Positions 44,085 to 51,692 of a stretch of DNA of 64,000 bases are shown piece after piece. The first letter of the stretch is position 1. Each line of letters starts with the position of its first letter. The DNA comes from Sphingobacteriales bacterium (GTDB lineage: Bacteria > Bacteroidota > Bacteroidia > Sphingobacteriales > Sphingobacteriaceae): positions 62,001 to 126,000 of the forward strand of contig JAQBOG010000021.1 of NCBI GenBank assembly GCA_028288165.1, written 5' to 3'. Below the pieces are notes generated by a model that saw nothing but the letters and a program-made list of their open reading frames with translations, made no database searches and had not been told where the DNA came from. Both the position numbers and the translations under genes were made by a program.

Positions 44085-45248
44085 TTGAAAAACTTAGCTA
44101 TTATTACTTCCCATCCAATACAGTACTATGCTCCGGTATTTCAACTATTAGCAAAAAGCAGGGAAATTAACTTAAAAGTGTTTTATACCTGGGGAGAAAA
44201 CTCTATCAAAAAACATGATCCAGGTTTTGAACAGGTGATTGAATGGGACATTCCAATCTTAGATGGTTATAATTATGAATTTCTGATTAATACCGCAAAA
44301 GACCAGGGTACTCATCATTTCAAAGGGATTATTAACCCTTATGCAATTCAAAAAATTGAACAATACAAACCAGATGCAATACTTATATACGGGTGGAGTT
44401 TGCATAGCCATTTAAAAATTATTAGATATTTTACAAGGAAAGTCCCCATTTGGTTTAGAGGTGATTCAACCTTATTAAAGGTTCATAAAGGATTAAAGAG
44501 TAAAGCTAAATCAATTATAAAAAAAATATTTTTAAACTGGGTTTACAAGCATATTGATAAGGCATTTTATGTTGGGAGCAATAATAAAGCGTATTTTAAA
44601 CACTATGGCTTGAAAGAAGATCAGCTAATATTTTCGCCACACGCCACTGATAATAATCGCTTTTCACAAGATAGATCTGCTGAAGCATTAGCGTTGCGAA
44701 CCAAATTAAATATTCCTGCAGAGGATGTAATTATTCTATTAGCGGGAAAACTGGAGGATGTAAAGAATCCGAAATTACTATTAAATGCATGGAATAATCT
44801 TCCCGAAAAGGTTAACCAACATTTGGTGATTGCAGGAAATGGAATGTTAGAACCAATATTAAAAGCATCGGCTGGTCTTAATGTGCATTTTCTAAATTTT
44901 CAAAACCAATCCCAAATGCCAGTACTTTATCAGGCTTGTGATTTATTTTGCTTAACGTCATTAAGTGAAACATGGGGTTTAGTAGTAAATGAAGCTATGG
45001 CCTGTGGAAAACCGATATTAGTTTCAGATCAAGTAGGATGTGCTATTGATCTGGTGCAAAATGAAGTTAACGGTACTATATTTAAAAGTGATTCGCCAAC
45101 GGACCTGGCAAAAAAGTTAATACATTTAATCAAAAAAGAAAGACAAGGATTAAAACTAATGGGAAAGGCTTCATTTAATATTATTCAAAAATGGACTTTT
45201 GAAAATCAAGTAAAAGAAATTGAAAAAGAAATTATAAAACTTAAATAA
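44085..45248 (+). CDS. Family 4 glycosyltransferase
   Basis: 387 residues from a TTG start (KNLAIITSHPIQYYAPVFQL, the characteristic opening of this GT4 subgroup). The donor domain has ILLAGKLEDVKNPKLLLNAW, HLVIAGNGMLEPIL, ALYQ-type QACDLFCLTSLSETWGL and the E-x7-E in ETWGLVVNEAMACGKPI. Start lies 16 bases after the previous stop. It directly precedes the Wzy-like membrane protein. Cytosolic retaining transferase; donor unknown. Confidence 0.89.
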   Translation: MKNLAIITSHPIQYYAPVFQLLAKSREINLKVFYTWGENSIKKHDPGFEQVIEWDIPILDGYNYEFLINTAKDQGTHHFKGIINPYAIQKIEQYKPDAILIYGWSLHSHLKIIRYFTRKVPIWFRGDSTLLKVHKGLKSKAKSIIKKIFLNWVYKHIDKAFYVGSNNKAYFKHYGLKEDQLIFSPHATDNNRFSQDRSAEALALRTKLNIPAEDVIILLAGKLEDVKNPKLLLNAWNNLPEKVNQHLVIAGNGMLEPILKASAGLNVHFLNFQNQSQMPVLYQACDLFCLTSLSETWGLVVNEAMACGKPILVSDQVGCAIDLVQNEVNGTIFKSDSPTDLAKKLIHLIKKERQGLKLMGKASFNIIQKWTFENQVKEIEKEIIKLK

Positions 45249-45306
45249 ATTAACCATCAAACCTGAACGATATTTATTACTGTACGTACCTTGGATATTA
45301 AGCCTT

Positions 45307-46656
45307 GTGCTTAATGGTGATCCGATAATTTCTTATTTAATAGCTTGGCTAGGCTCTTTTTATATTTTATTTGTTACAATAACTGGCCAGATAAAACCGG
45401 TTCCGAGTGACATGGATTTTGGTGATCAATTAATGCGTCCGTTGTTTTTAAATCAAATCATTTTTGCTGGATATATGTGCTGTACGTCTATCTTTTATTT
45501 TTTAGATGTATTGGGTTATGTGAATTTTATAACACCATCGCAAAGTTATATTGCAGATTTAAATCAGTTACAACTAGTTGCACAATGCCAGAGATACTAC
45601 TGTTTAGGGCATGCAGCTTTCGTAACGGGTATTCTATTATTTATGAAATATCCAATCAAACATGTATATAGTATAGAGAAAAGAGATATAGCTAACTTAC
45701 TTTTAACTATAGCTTTAGTAAGCTTACCAACATCTTTATTATTCCGTGCTCTTCCCGGACTTTCACAATTTTACATTCAATTAAGTTCTTTAAGTTTTAT
45801 TGCAGGAACACTGGCTCTCGCATTTGCTATTCCCATGAAAAAGCCAGGTAATACTTTAATTTGTTCAATTCTTTACATTTCTAATGTTTCTGCTGCCCTA
45901 TTATCTGGATTTAAAGAGCCTATTATTATTAGTGTTTTAGTTTTAGGCGTGTTTTTATACCCAACTTATAAAAAAGTAGTACTCGTCATATTTGTTCCTG
46001 CCATTTTTGTCTTATTTATGTTATTACCTACTTATAACAGAATTTTTCGAGAAAAAGCATGGTCTGGGGAAACAAGTACAGAAGATGCATCGGAAATAGC
46101 ATTTGATGCAGTAACCGCTAAAGCTTTTTCAGATGACGAAGACACTTCAGACTGGGGGTTTCTAACCGGTCGGCTGAGTGAAATTGGTATGTTTACGCAA
46201 TTTGTAGCTTCCACTCCTGAAAAAATAGACTACTATGGCTTTCAAATTGTTGAACAAGCGATCTCTGTAATCATTCCTCGTGTATTTTGGCCTGAAAAAC
46301 CAAGTACAGAACAAATGATTATGGAACGTGTATATAATGCTGGTGTAATAAATAGACAATCTATTGTATCCGCCAAGCCCCCTTTTATTGTGGATGGTTA
46401 TCTTTCTGGAGGAAATATTGGTGTATTCTTGTCATTACTAATATATGGAGCTGCAGCACAATTGATTTCATTAAAAGCGGAAAAGTTATTTGGTGGTTAT
46501 TTACTGGGAGCCGCATTAATCTATTCAGGGCTATTTCAGGTATTATGGCGAGGGATTAGCTTTGAATTTGTTACTAATTCTGTGTTTTGGAGCTTTATAA
46601 CAATGTTAATTATATCTAGAGCTTTCCGCTCAATAGGTATTCTTAAGCCTATATAA
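45307..46656 (+). CDS. Wzy-like oligosaccharide repeat-unit polymerase (exosortase-associated type)
   Basis: 449 residues with about eleven hydrophobic segments and a large polar loop near 240-310 (around EKAWSGETSTEDASEI and GFLTGRLSEIGMFTQFV), followed by VIIPRVFWPEKPSTEQM and SAKPPFIVDGYLSGG. Layout matches O-antigen polymerases that link repeat units in the periplasm. The start is uncertain: a GTG at 45307 is the first standard start, but the frame stays open upstream to 45238 and encodes a hydrophobic YLLLYVPWILSLV stretch with no ATG, GTG or TTG. The exosortase gene two positions downstream suggests the exosortase-linked Wzy-like group. Confidence 0.75.
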   Translation: MLNGDPIISYLIAWLGSFYILFVTITGQIKPVPSDMDFGDQLMRPLFLNQIIFAGYMCCTSIFYFLDVLGYVNFITPSQSYIADLNQLQLVAQCQRYYCLGHAAFVTGILLFMKYPIKHVYSIEKRDIANLLLTIALVSLPTSLLFRALPGLSQFYIQLSSLSFIAGTLALAFAIPMKKPGNTLICSILYISNVSAALLSGFKEPIIISVLVLGVFLYPTYKKVVLVIFVPAIFVLFMLLPTYNRIFREKAWSGETSTEDASEIAFDAVTAKAFSDDEDTSDWGFLTGRLSEIGMFTQFVASTPEKIDYYGFQIVEQAISVIIPRVFWPEKPSTEQMIMERVYNAGVINRQSIVSAKPPFIVDGYLSGGNIGVFLSLLIYGAAAQLISLKAEKLFGGYLLGAALIYSGLFQVLWRGISFEFVTNSVFWSFITMLIISRAFRSIGILKPI

Positions 46657-46676
46657 CCTTATCGTCTATATTCGTC

Positions 46677-47870
46677 TTGCGCATCCTCCAAATCAACGCT
46701 TCCTACAAACCCGCCTATATATATGGCGGTCCAACTATGTCTGTTTCAAAATTATGCGAGGAACTGGTTAAGGTCGGACAAAGCATAGAGGTTTTAACTA
46801 CAACCGCGAATGGAGAAAAAGAATTGAATGTCAACCCTAATGAAAAGCAACTTGTAAACGGGGTTCCTGTTACTTATTTCAAGCGTGTAACCAAAGATCA
46901 CACACACTTTTCCCCGGCATTACTAACAAAACTTTACAAAGAAATAAATAATAGAAAAGAAATCCGAATTCAAGAGTCTCATAACCCACAACCCACAACT
47001 CACAACTTTATCATCCACATACATGCATGGTGGAACTTTGTCTCAGTATTATCTTGTTTAATAGCAGTTCTCACTAAAAGTGTAATTCTTTTATCCCCAA
47101 GAGGAACATTAAGTAGTTACTCTTTTGGTAATAGGAATGGGATTTTAAAAAAACTGTTTCACTTTTTAATTGGGAAACCACTTTTAGAAAAATGCCATTT
47201 TCATGTGACAAGCGAAAAAGAAAAAGCAGCAATGCTAATCCTCTGCAACCCTAAAAGCATCACTGTGATTGCTAATTTTGTAAGATTTCCTATCGAAGAT
47301 CATAAAAGTATAAAGGAAGAATCCGATCCCATAAATCTTATTTTCATGTCACGAATCGAAGAAAAAAAAGGACTACCTACTTTATTCGAATCTCTCTCTT
47401 GTCTTGAAATTCCCTATTTCTTAACCATAGCCGGAAATGGTGAAAAGAAATATGTAGAACAACTTAAACAACTTTGTATTGATTTAAACATTAGCCAAAA
47501 TATTAATTGGATAGGTCATATTGCTGATGATAAAAAATTTAAGCTACTTAGTGAGCATGACTTATTTGTTCTTCCCTCTCACGATGAAAATTTTGCAAAT
47601 GTAGTAATTGAATCCCTATCAGTGGGCACAGCAGTACTACTAAGTGAAAATGTCGGGCTAGCGGACTATGTTACAGAAAATGAGTTCGGCTGGACTTGTG
47701 TTAATCAACCTGCTGAATATAAACAACACTTAGAATATTGTTATAAAAACAAACCTATTTTACAAAACATTCGTAAAAAAGCACCAAAAAAGATCAGAGA
47801 AGATTTTAGTGATAGTGCGTTAATAACAAAATACATAGACATGTATAATAAAGTACTGACTTCTCATTGA
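46677..47870 (+). CDS. Family 4 glycosyltransferase (exosortase-locus type)
   Basis: 397 residues from a TTG start (RILQINASYKPAYIYGGPTM, a distinctive opening for this GT4 group). HIHAWWNFVSVL and LLSPRGTLSSYSFGNRN lie in the first domain. The donor domain has LIFMSRIEEKKGLPTLFESL, YFLTIAGNGEKKYVEQLKQL and the E-x7-E in ENFANVVIESLSVG. The stretch around 46970-47000 is locally repetitive (HNPQPTTHN). It lies between the Wzy-like and exosortase genes' block, where an associated GT4 is commonly found. Specificity unknown. Confidence 0.88.
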   Translation: MRILQINASYKPAYIYGGPTMSVSKLCEELVKVGQSIEVLTTTANGEKELNVNPNEKQLVNGVPVTYFKRVTKDHTHFSPALLTKLYKEINNRKEIRIQESHNPQPTTHNFIIHIHAWWNFVSVLSCLIAVLTKSVILLSPRGTLSSYSFGNRNGILKKLFHFLIGKPLLEKCHFHVTSEKEKAAMLILCNPKSITVIANFVRFPIEDHKSIKEESDPINLIFMSRIEEKKGLPTLFESLSCLEIPYFLTIAGNGEKKYVEQLKQLCIDLNISQNINWIGHIADDKKFKLLSEHDLFVLPSHDENFANVVIESLSVGTAVLLSENVGLADYVTENEFGWTCVNQPAEYKQHLEYCYKNKPILQNIRKKAPKKIREDFSDSALITKYIDMYNKVLTSH

Positions 47871-47893
47871 TCTGGATTTCCTAACAAAAAATA

Positions 47894-48766
47894 TTGAAAC
47901 AGTTTTCTTTTATCATACTCACTTTCAATGAAGAAAAACATCTTCAAAGATTATTAGATTCAATAAATACTCTTGATGCATCCATATTTGTTTTGGATTC
48001 TGGAAGTATTGATAAAACCTTAAATATTTGCGAAATCAATAATATTCAAGTTGCATACAATAAGTTTGAAAACCATCCCAAACAATGGGATACTGCTTTA
48101 AAGAAATTCCCTATAAACACACCTTGGGTGATCGGCTTAGATGCCGATCAAATTGTGACACCAGAACTTTTGCTGCTATTGCAGAACTTTAAGGATGAAG
48201 ATTTTCGAGGAATAAATGGCATATATTTTAACCGAAAGAATTATTTTAAAGGAAATTGGATAAGGTTCGGTGGATACTATCCAAAATATCTACTAAAAAT
48301 GTTTCGTTACGGGGTTGGATATTCAGATCTGAATGAAAATATGGATCACCGATTCATTGCTCCAGGAAAGACCGTTATTTGGAAACAAGGACATATCTTA
48401 GAAGAGAATTTAAAAGAAAATAATATTAGTTTTTGGATCGATAAGCACAACCGATACAGTGACTTATTGGCTCATGAAGAACTAGAACGTATTAATAAAG
48501 TTCGTTCTCAATCAATAAGCCCGTTTTTTTGGGGCAGTCCTGATGAAAGAACTGCATGGTTAAAACGGTTATGGTGGAATTTGCCGAGATTTATACGTCC
48601 CTTTTTATATTTCATTTATAGATTAATTTTTCAACTTGGAATATTAGATGGTAAAACAGGAATCTTATTCCACTTTTTACAAGGATTTTGGTTCCGGGTT
48701 ATTGTTGATGTAAAATTGGCGGAATTGCTAAAACAAGAATCAGTTCAAAAAACAAGTACTAGGTAA
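47894..48766 (+). CDS. Family 2 glycosyltransferase (WaaE/KdtX-like)
   Basis: 290 residues, TTG start (KQFSFIILTFNEEKHLQRLL). IFVLDSGSIDKTLNIC and PWVIGLDADQIVTPEL carry the donor and metal sites, and the short first motif with NEE is typical of the LPS-core type GT2 group. The central GNWIRFGGYYPKYLLKMFR and the C-terminal hydrophobic FIYRLIFQLGILDGKTG and FHFLQGFWFRVIVD indicate membrane contact. It is directly upstream of the exosortase gene. Acceptor is probably the lipid-linked glycan. Confidence 0.87.
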   Translation: MKQFSFIILTFNEEKHLQRLLDSINTLDASIFVLDSGSIDKTLNICEINNIQVAYNKFENHPKQWDTALKKFPINTPWVIGLDADQIVTPELLLLLQNFKDEDFRGINGIYFNRKNYFKGNWIRFGGYYPKYLLKMFRYGVGYSDLNENMDHRFIAPGKTVIWKQGHILEENLKENNISFWIDKHNRYSDLLAHEELERINKVRSQSISPFFWGSPDERTAWLKRLWWNLPRFIRPFLYFIYRLIFQLGILDGKTGILFHFLQGFWFRVIVDVKLAELLKQESVQKTSTR

Positions 48767-48778
48767 GTTATTTACGAA

Positions 48779-49360
48779 TTGAAATGTATGCTAAATAGAT
48801 TATCAGAATATTTTGACAAAAATCCCATTCATCGTTTTGTATTGGTTTTTTTAAGTACTTATATCTTTCTCGATTATTTCTCAGTATTTTATATGGGGAT
48901 CACTTCTCCTGGTAATTACTACAGTAACTTCTTGGATAACCATTTAAATTATGTTAGAGGCTTAAGGCATTTCCTGATATCTTCTACAGCAAGCATATTA
49001 CAACATTGGGGATATAACGTGACAACTACAGATACCATGTTACATGCTTATAATGTGGGTGGATTCAACATTGTTTATTCTTGCCTCGGATTTGGATTAA
49101 TGAGTTTTTTTCTTGCTTTTGTAATTGCATATCCAAAGCCATTAAAAAGTAAATTAATTTTTGGGCTTGTTGGCTTAATAACAATTCAAATACTTAATAT
49201 TTTAAGACTGTTATTAATTACTCTTTACTGGACAAAATCAGTATTTGCAGGAAGGATCAACCATCATACGCTATTTAACGTGCTTTTATACATAATTTTA
49301 TTATTCACAATTATCATCTGGGTTAATTGGAGGGATAAAACACCTGGGACTCGACAATGA
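48779..49360 (+). CDS. Exosortase family membrane protease/transpeptidase
   Basis: 193 residues, about five or six membrane helices. The three catalytic-type positions are all present: Cys102 in VYSCLGFGLMSF, Arg143 in QILNILRLLLI and His162/His163 in GRINHHTLFNVLL, in the order and spacing of exosortases. The protein is short, as in the single-domain Bacteroidota groups, and lacks the C-terminal EpsI domain. The TTG at 48779 and the ATG at 48788 are both possible starts. Exosortases cleave C-terminal sorting signals and are thought to attach proteins to a surface glycan. No protein with such a signal is encoded in the window. Neighbours suggest the Wzy-associated group. Confidence 0.88.
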   Translation: MKCMLNRLSEYFDKNPIHRFVLVFLSTYIFLDYFSVFYMGITSPGNYYSNFLDNHLNYVRGLRHFLISSTASILQHWGYNVTTTDTMLHAYNVGGFNIVYSCLGFGLMSFFLAFVIAYPKPLKSKLIFGLVGLITIQILNILRLLLITLYWTKSVFAGRINHHTLFNVLLYIILLFTIIIWVNWRDKTPGTRQ

Positions 49361-49411
49361 GGTTTCTGAATACTTCCCATAAATCAGTAACCTTTTCTAA
49401 GTAAACTGTAA

Positions 49412-49969
49412 GTGAATAAAATTCAGCTAAACAAAAAGTTTAACACAAACCACTATAACCCTGAAGGTTCATTATTGAAACAATTGCTATGGTATTTTAT
49501 CAGTGCTTTTTTGTTTCGTTCTGGAATTATCCCTTTTAGTAGTGTGTTAGTTTTTATTCTTAGAACCTTCGGTGCTAAGATTGGAAAAGACGTTCGCATT
49601 AAACCCTACATTAATGTAAAGTATCCTTGGAAACTTATTGTGGGAGACCACACATGGATTGGTGAACATTGTGCGATCGAGAATCTAGCATTGGTCAGTT
49701 TGGGCAAAAATGTGTGCCTCTCTCAATATTCCATGTTATTAACAGGTAATCATAATTATAAAAAGACAACTTTTGACTTGATTATTTCACCCATAATAAT
49801 TGAAGAGGGCGTTTGGATTGGAGCAAAAGCAGTAGTTTGCCCAGGGGTTAGAGCTTGTTCTCATGCTATGCTAACAGTTGGCTCAATAATTACTAACAAT
49901 ATGGAGCCTTACTCAATATATTCAGGTAATCCTGCAATTAAAATTCGAAATAGAGAGGTTGCAGTTTAA
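49412..49969 (+). CDS. WcaF-like acetyltransferase (left-handed beta-helix)
   Basis: 185 residues, GTG start. An N-terminal hydrophobic segment (LLWYFISAFLFRSGIIPF) precedes a hexapeptide-repeat domain: IGKDVRIKPYINVKYPWKLIVG (shortened), HTWIGEHCAIENLA, GKNVCLSQYSMLLTGNHNY with the catalytic-type histidine, then IIIEEGVWIGAKAVVCPGV and YSGNPAIKIR. This is the WcaF group that O-acetylates exopolysaccharide sugars from acetyl-CoA. It is the last gene of the glycan locus; a 262-base gap with an AT-rich palindrome follows before mdh. Confidence 0.9.
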   Translation: MNKIQLNKKFNTNHYNPEGSLLKQLLWYFISAFLFRSGIIPFSSVLVFILRTFGAKIGKDVRIKPYINVKYPWKLIVGDHTWIGEHCAIENLALVSLGKNVCLSQYSMLLTGNHNYKKTTFDLIISPIIIEEGVWIGAKAVVCPGVRACSHAMLTVGSIITNNMEPYSIYSGNPAIKIRNREVAV

Positions 49970-50231
49970 ACTTAGAGGTTTTAAAGCATATAAAAATTTA
50001 GAAATCTCTATAGCGATTCAACCAATTTCAGAACTTCCCAAAAAAAGCGCTAGCTTTGATAAGTCTGTTTGACAAAACGTATCCAAAAAAGATATAATTA
50101 TTAATTATATCGAATTTTGATGAATTTCTTAGCGGAATCTCCCAGCAATCTAATATTATCATAAACCATTTCAAAAAAATAAACCGAATCTCTATCTTCG
50201 AAAAATAATATAAATATAAATTTCATACATC
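49970..50231. other. 262-base boundary region between the glycan locus and mdh
   Basis: No ORF. It holds a perfect 21-base AT-rich palindrome at 50091-50111 (arms GATATAATTA and TAATTATATC around one T) and, near its end, a candidate -7 element TATCTTCG at 50193-50200. The locus transcript presumably ends here and mdh has its own promoter. No classical terminator is visible. Confidence 0.5.
50193..50200 (+). promoter_or_regulatory. Candidate -7 element of mdh
   Basis: TATCTTCG differs from TAnnTTTG by one base and sits 31 bases before the mdh ATG. The -33 region is not obvious, so this is tentative. Confidence 0.3.
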
Positions 50232-51170
50232 ATGAAAATAACAGTTGTTGGCGCCGGTGCTGTAGGTGCAACATGTGCGGATAATATCGCAAGAAAAGAA
50301 TTAGCTGAGGAGTTAATTCTATTAGACATCAGAGAAGGTTTTGCAGAAGGTAAAGCAATTGATATGATGCAAACCTCTGCTTTATTAGGTTTTGACACTA
50401 AAATAAAGGGTGTGACCAATGATTACGCTGCCACTGCAGATTCTGAAGTCGTTGTAATAACTTCTGGTTTACCTCGCAAACCGGGGATGACTCGTGAAGA
50501 ATTAATTGGCACAAACGCTAACATCGTCAAAAGCGTAACCGAAAATATTTTAAAATATTCACCAAACACCATAATTATCGTTGTATCTAATCCAATGGAT
50601 ACAATGAACTATTTAACGCTTAAAACATCGGGTTTACCTAAAAACCGTATTTTAGGAATGGGTGGTGCTTTAGATTCAGCAAGATTCAAATATTATTTAA
50701 GCCAGGAACTGGGCTGCTCGCCTGCAGATTTAAATGCAGTAGTAATTGGTGGTCATGGGGATACCACAATGATTCCATTAATTAATCATGCTACCTGGAA
50801 TAGTATTCCTGTAACTCAATTTTTAAGTAAAGAACAACAAGATAAAGTAGTTTCTTCCACAATGGTTGGCGGTGCAACTTTAACAAAATTAATTGGTACA
50901 TCTGCCTGGTATGCACCAGGTGCAGGTACAGCTGCAATGGTTGAAAGCATTGTCCGTGACGAGAAAAAATTGATTTCCTGCGGTGTGGCTTTAGATGGCG
51001 AATATGGCCAAAGCGATATCTCTTTAGTTGTGCCAGTTATAATTGGTAAAAACGGCTGGGATAAAATTTTAGATTTCAAACTTAGCGATGAAGAACAAGC
51101 TACCTTCAGCAAAAGTGCGGATGCAGTGAGAAATATGAATCAAGTTTTATATGATTCTAAAGTAATTTAG
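50232..51170 (+). CDS. mdh: Malate dehydrogenase
   Basis: 312 residues, the lactate-dehydrogenase-like MDH of Bacteroidota. NAD-binding GAGAVGATCADNIA at the N-terminus, the adenosine-ribose aspartate in ILLDIREG, the substrate-loop arginines in LPRKPGMTREELIG, VVSNPMDTMNYL and the catalytic histidine in GGHGDTTMIPL. TCA-cycle enzyme interconverting malate and oxaloacetate with NAD in the cytosol. It stands alone after the glycan locus with a candidate promoter, and a terminator-like hairpin occurs inside the next gene. Confidence 0.97.
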   Translation: MKITVVGAGAVGATCADNIARKELAEELILLDIREGFAEGKAIDMMQTSALLGFDTKIKGVTNDYAATADSEVVVITSGLPRKPGMTREELIGTNANIVKSVTENILKYSPNTIIIVVSNPMDTMNYLTLKTSGLPKNRILGMGGALDSARFKYYLSQELGCSPADLNAVVIGGHGDTTMIPLINHATWNSIPVTQFLSKEQQDKVVSSTMVGGATLTKLIGTSAWYAPGAGTAAMVESIVRDEKKLISCGVALDGEYGQSDISLVVPVIIGKNGWDKILDFKLSDEEQATFSKSADAVRNMNQVLYDSKVI

Positions 51171-51203
51171 TTTTACTCCTGGAATTAATTGTTCCGATAA
51201 ACC

Positions 51204-51644
51204 ATGAAAAGAGTTACAGTTCCACTGGAACTAATAAACTTAAATAACGACGGCTTCCACCTTTTGGTGGAAGTTTTTGTTTTCAACGAGATTTTCAATT
51301 TGGTGTTAGATACTGGTGCTTCTAAAACAGTGCTTGATAAATTTATTGTCGAAAAATATACAAATGTCGAAGATCTATTAATTTCAGATCAGTTATCTAC
51401 CGGACTGGGAACAAATAGTATGCAAAGTTATGGCATCAGATTAGATAATCTAAAGTTTGGAAAATTGATAATGAATCAGTTTGAAGTTGCTGTTCTTGAC
51501 CTATCAATTATAAGTGCTGCCTATGAAAATTTAAATTTACCACCAATTATAGGCGTTTTAGGAGGTGACATTCTTCAAAAACACGAAGCAGTAATTGACT
51601 ACAAAAAATTGCATCTTAAACTTAACATCCTAACAAACTTATAA
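51204..51644 (+). CDS. Retropepsin-like aspartic protease domain protein
   Basis: 146 residues. FNLVLDTGASKTVLDKF carries the catalytic DTG triad at about residue 37, and GVLGGDILQKHEAVIDY is the second conserved block; this is the single-domain clan AA aspartyl protease family known from many Bacteroidota. No signal peptide or membrane segment is seen, so it is probably cytosolic; dimerisation is expected since one DTG is present. A perfect hairpin followed by a T-rich run (51254-51283) lies inside the coding sequence. Substrates are unknown. Starts 33 bases after mdh. Confidence 0.8.
   Translation: MKRVTVPLELINLNNDGFHLLVEVFVFNEIFNLVLDTGASKTVLDKFIVEKYTNVEDLLISDQLSTGLGTNSMQSYGIRLDNLKFGKLIMNQFEVAVLDLSIISAAYENLNLPPIIGVLGGDILQKHEAVIDYKKLHLKLNILTNL
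51254..51283 (+). terminator. Terminator-like hairpin inside the protease gene
   Basis: CTTCCACC (51254-51261), loop TTTT, GGTGGAAG (51266-51273), then TTTTTGTTTT. The shape is that of an intrinsic terminator, 84 bases after the mdh stop but 50 bases into the protease coding frame. It could end mdh transcripts and attenuate the protease gene. Confidence 0.5.
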
Positions 51645-51692
51645 CCTTCTCCAACTGTTTCCCTAGTAATGTGGCATTAAGTATTCATTACG

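Noticed and set aside
5195-49969. Integrated prophage or transposon as origin of the glycan block
   Set aside because: No integrase, transposase, attachment-site repeats or phage structural genes are visible in or next to the block.
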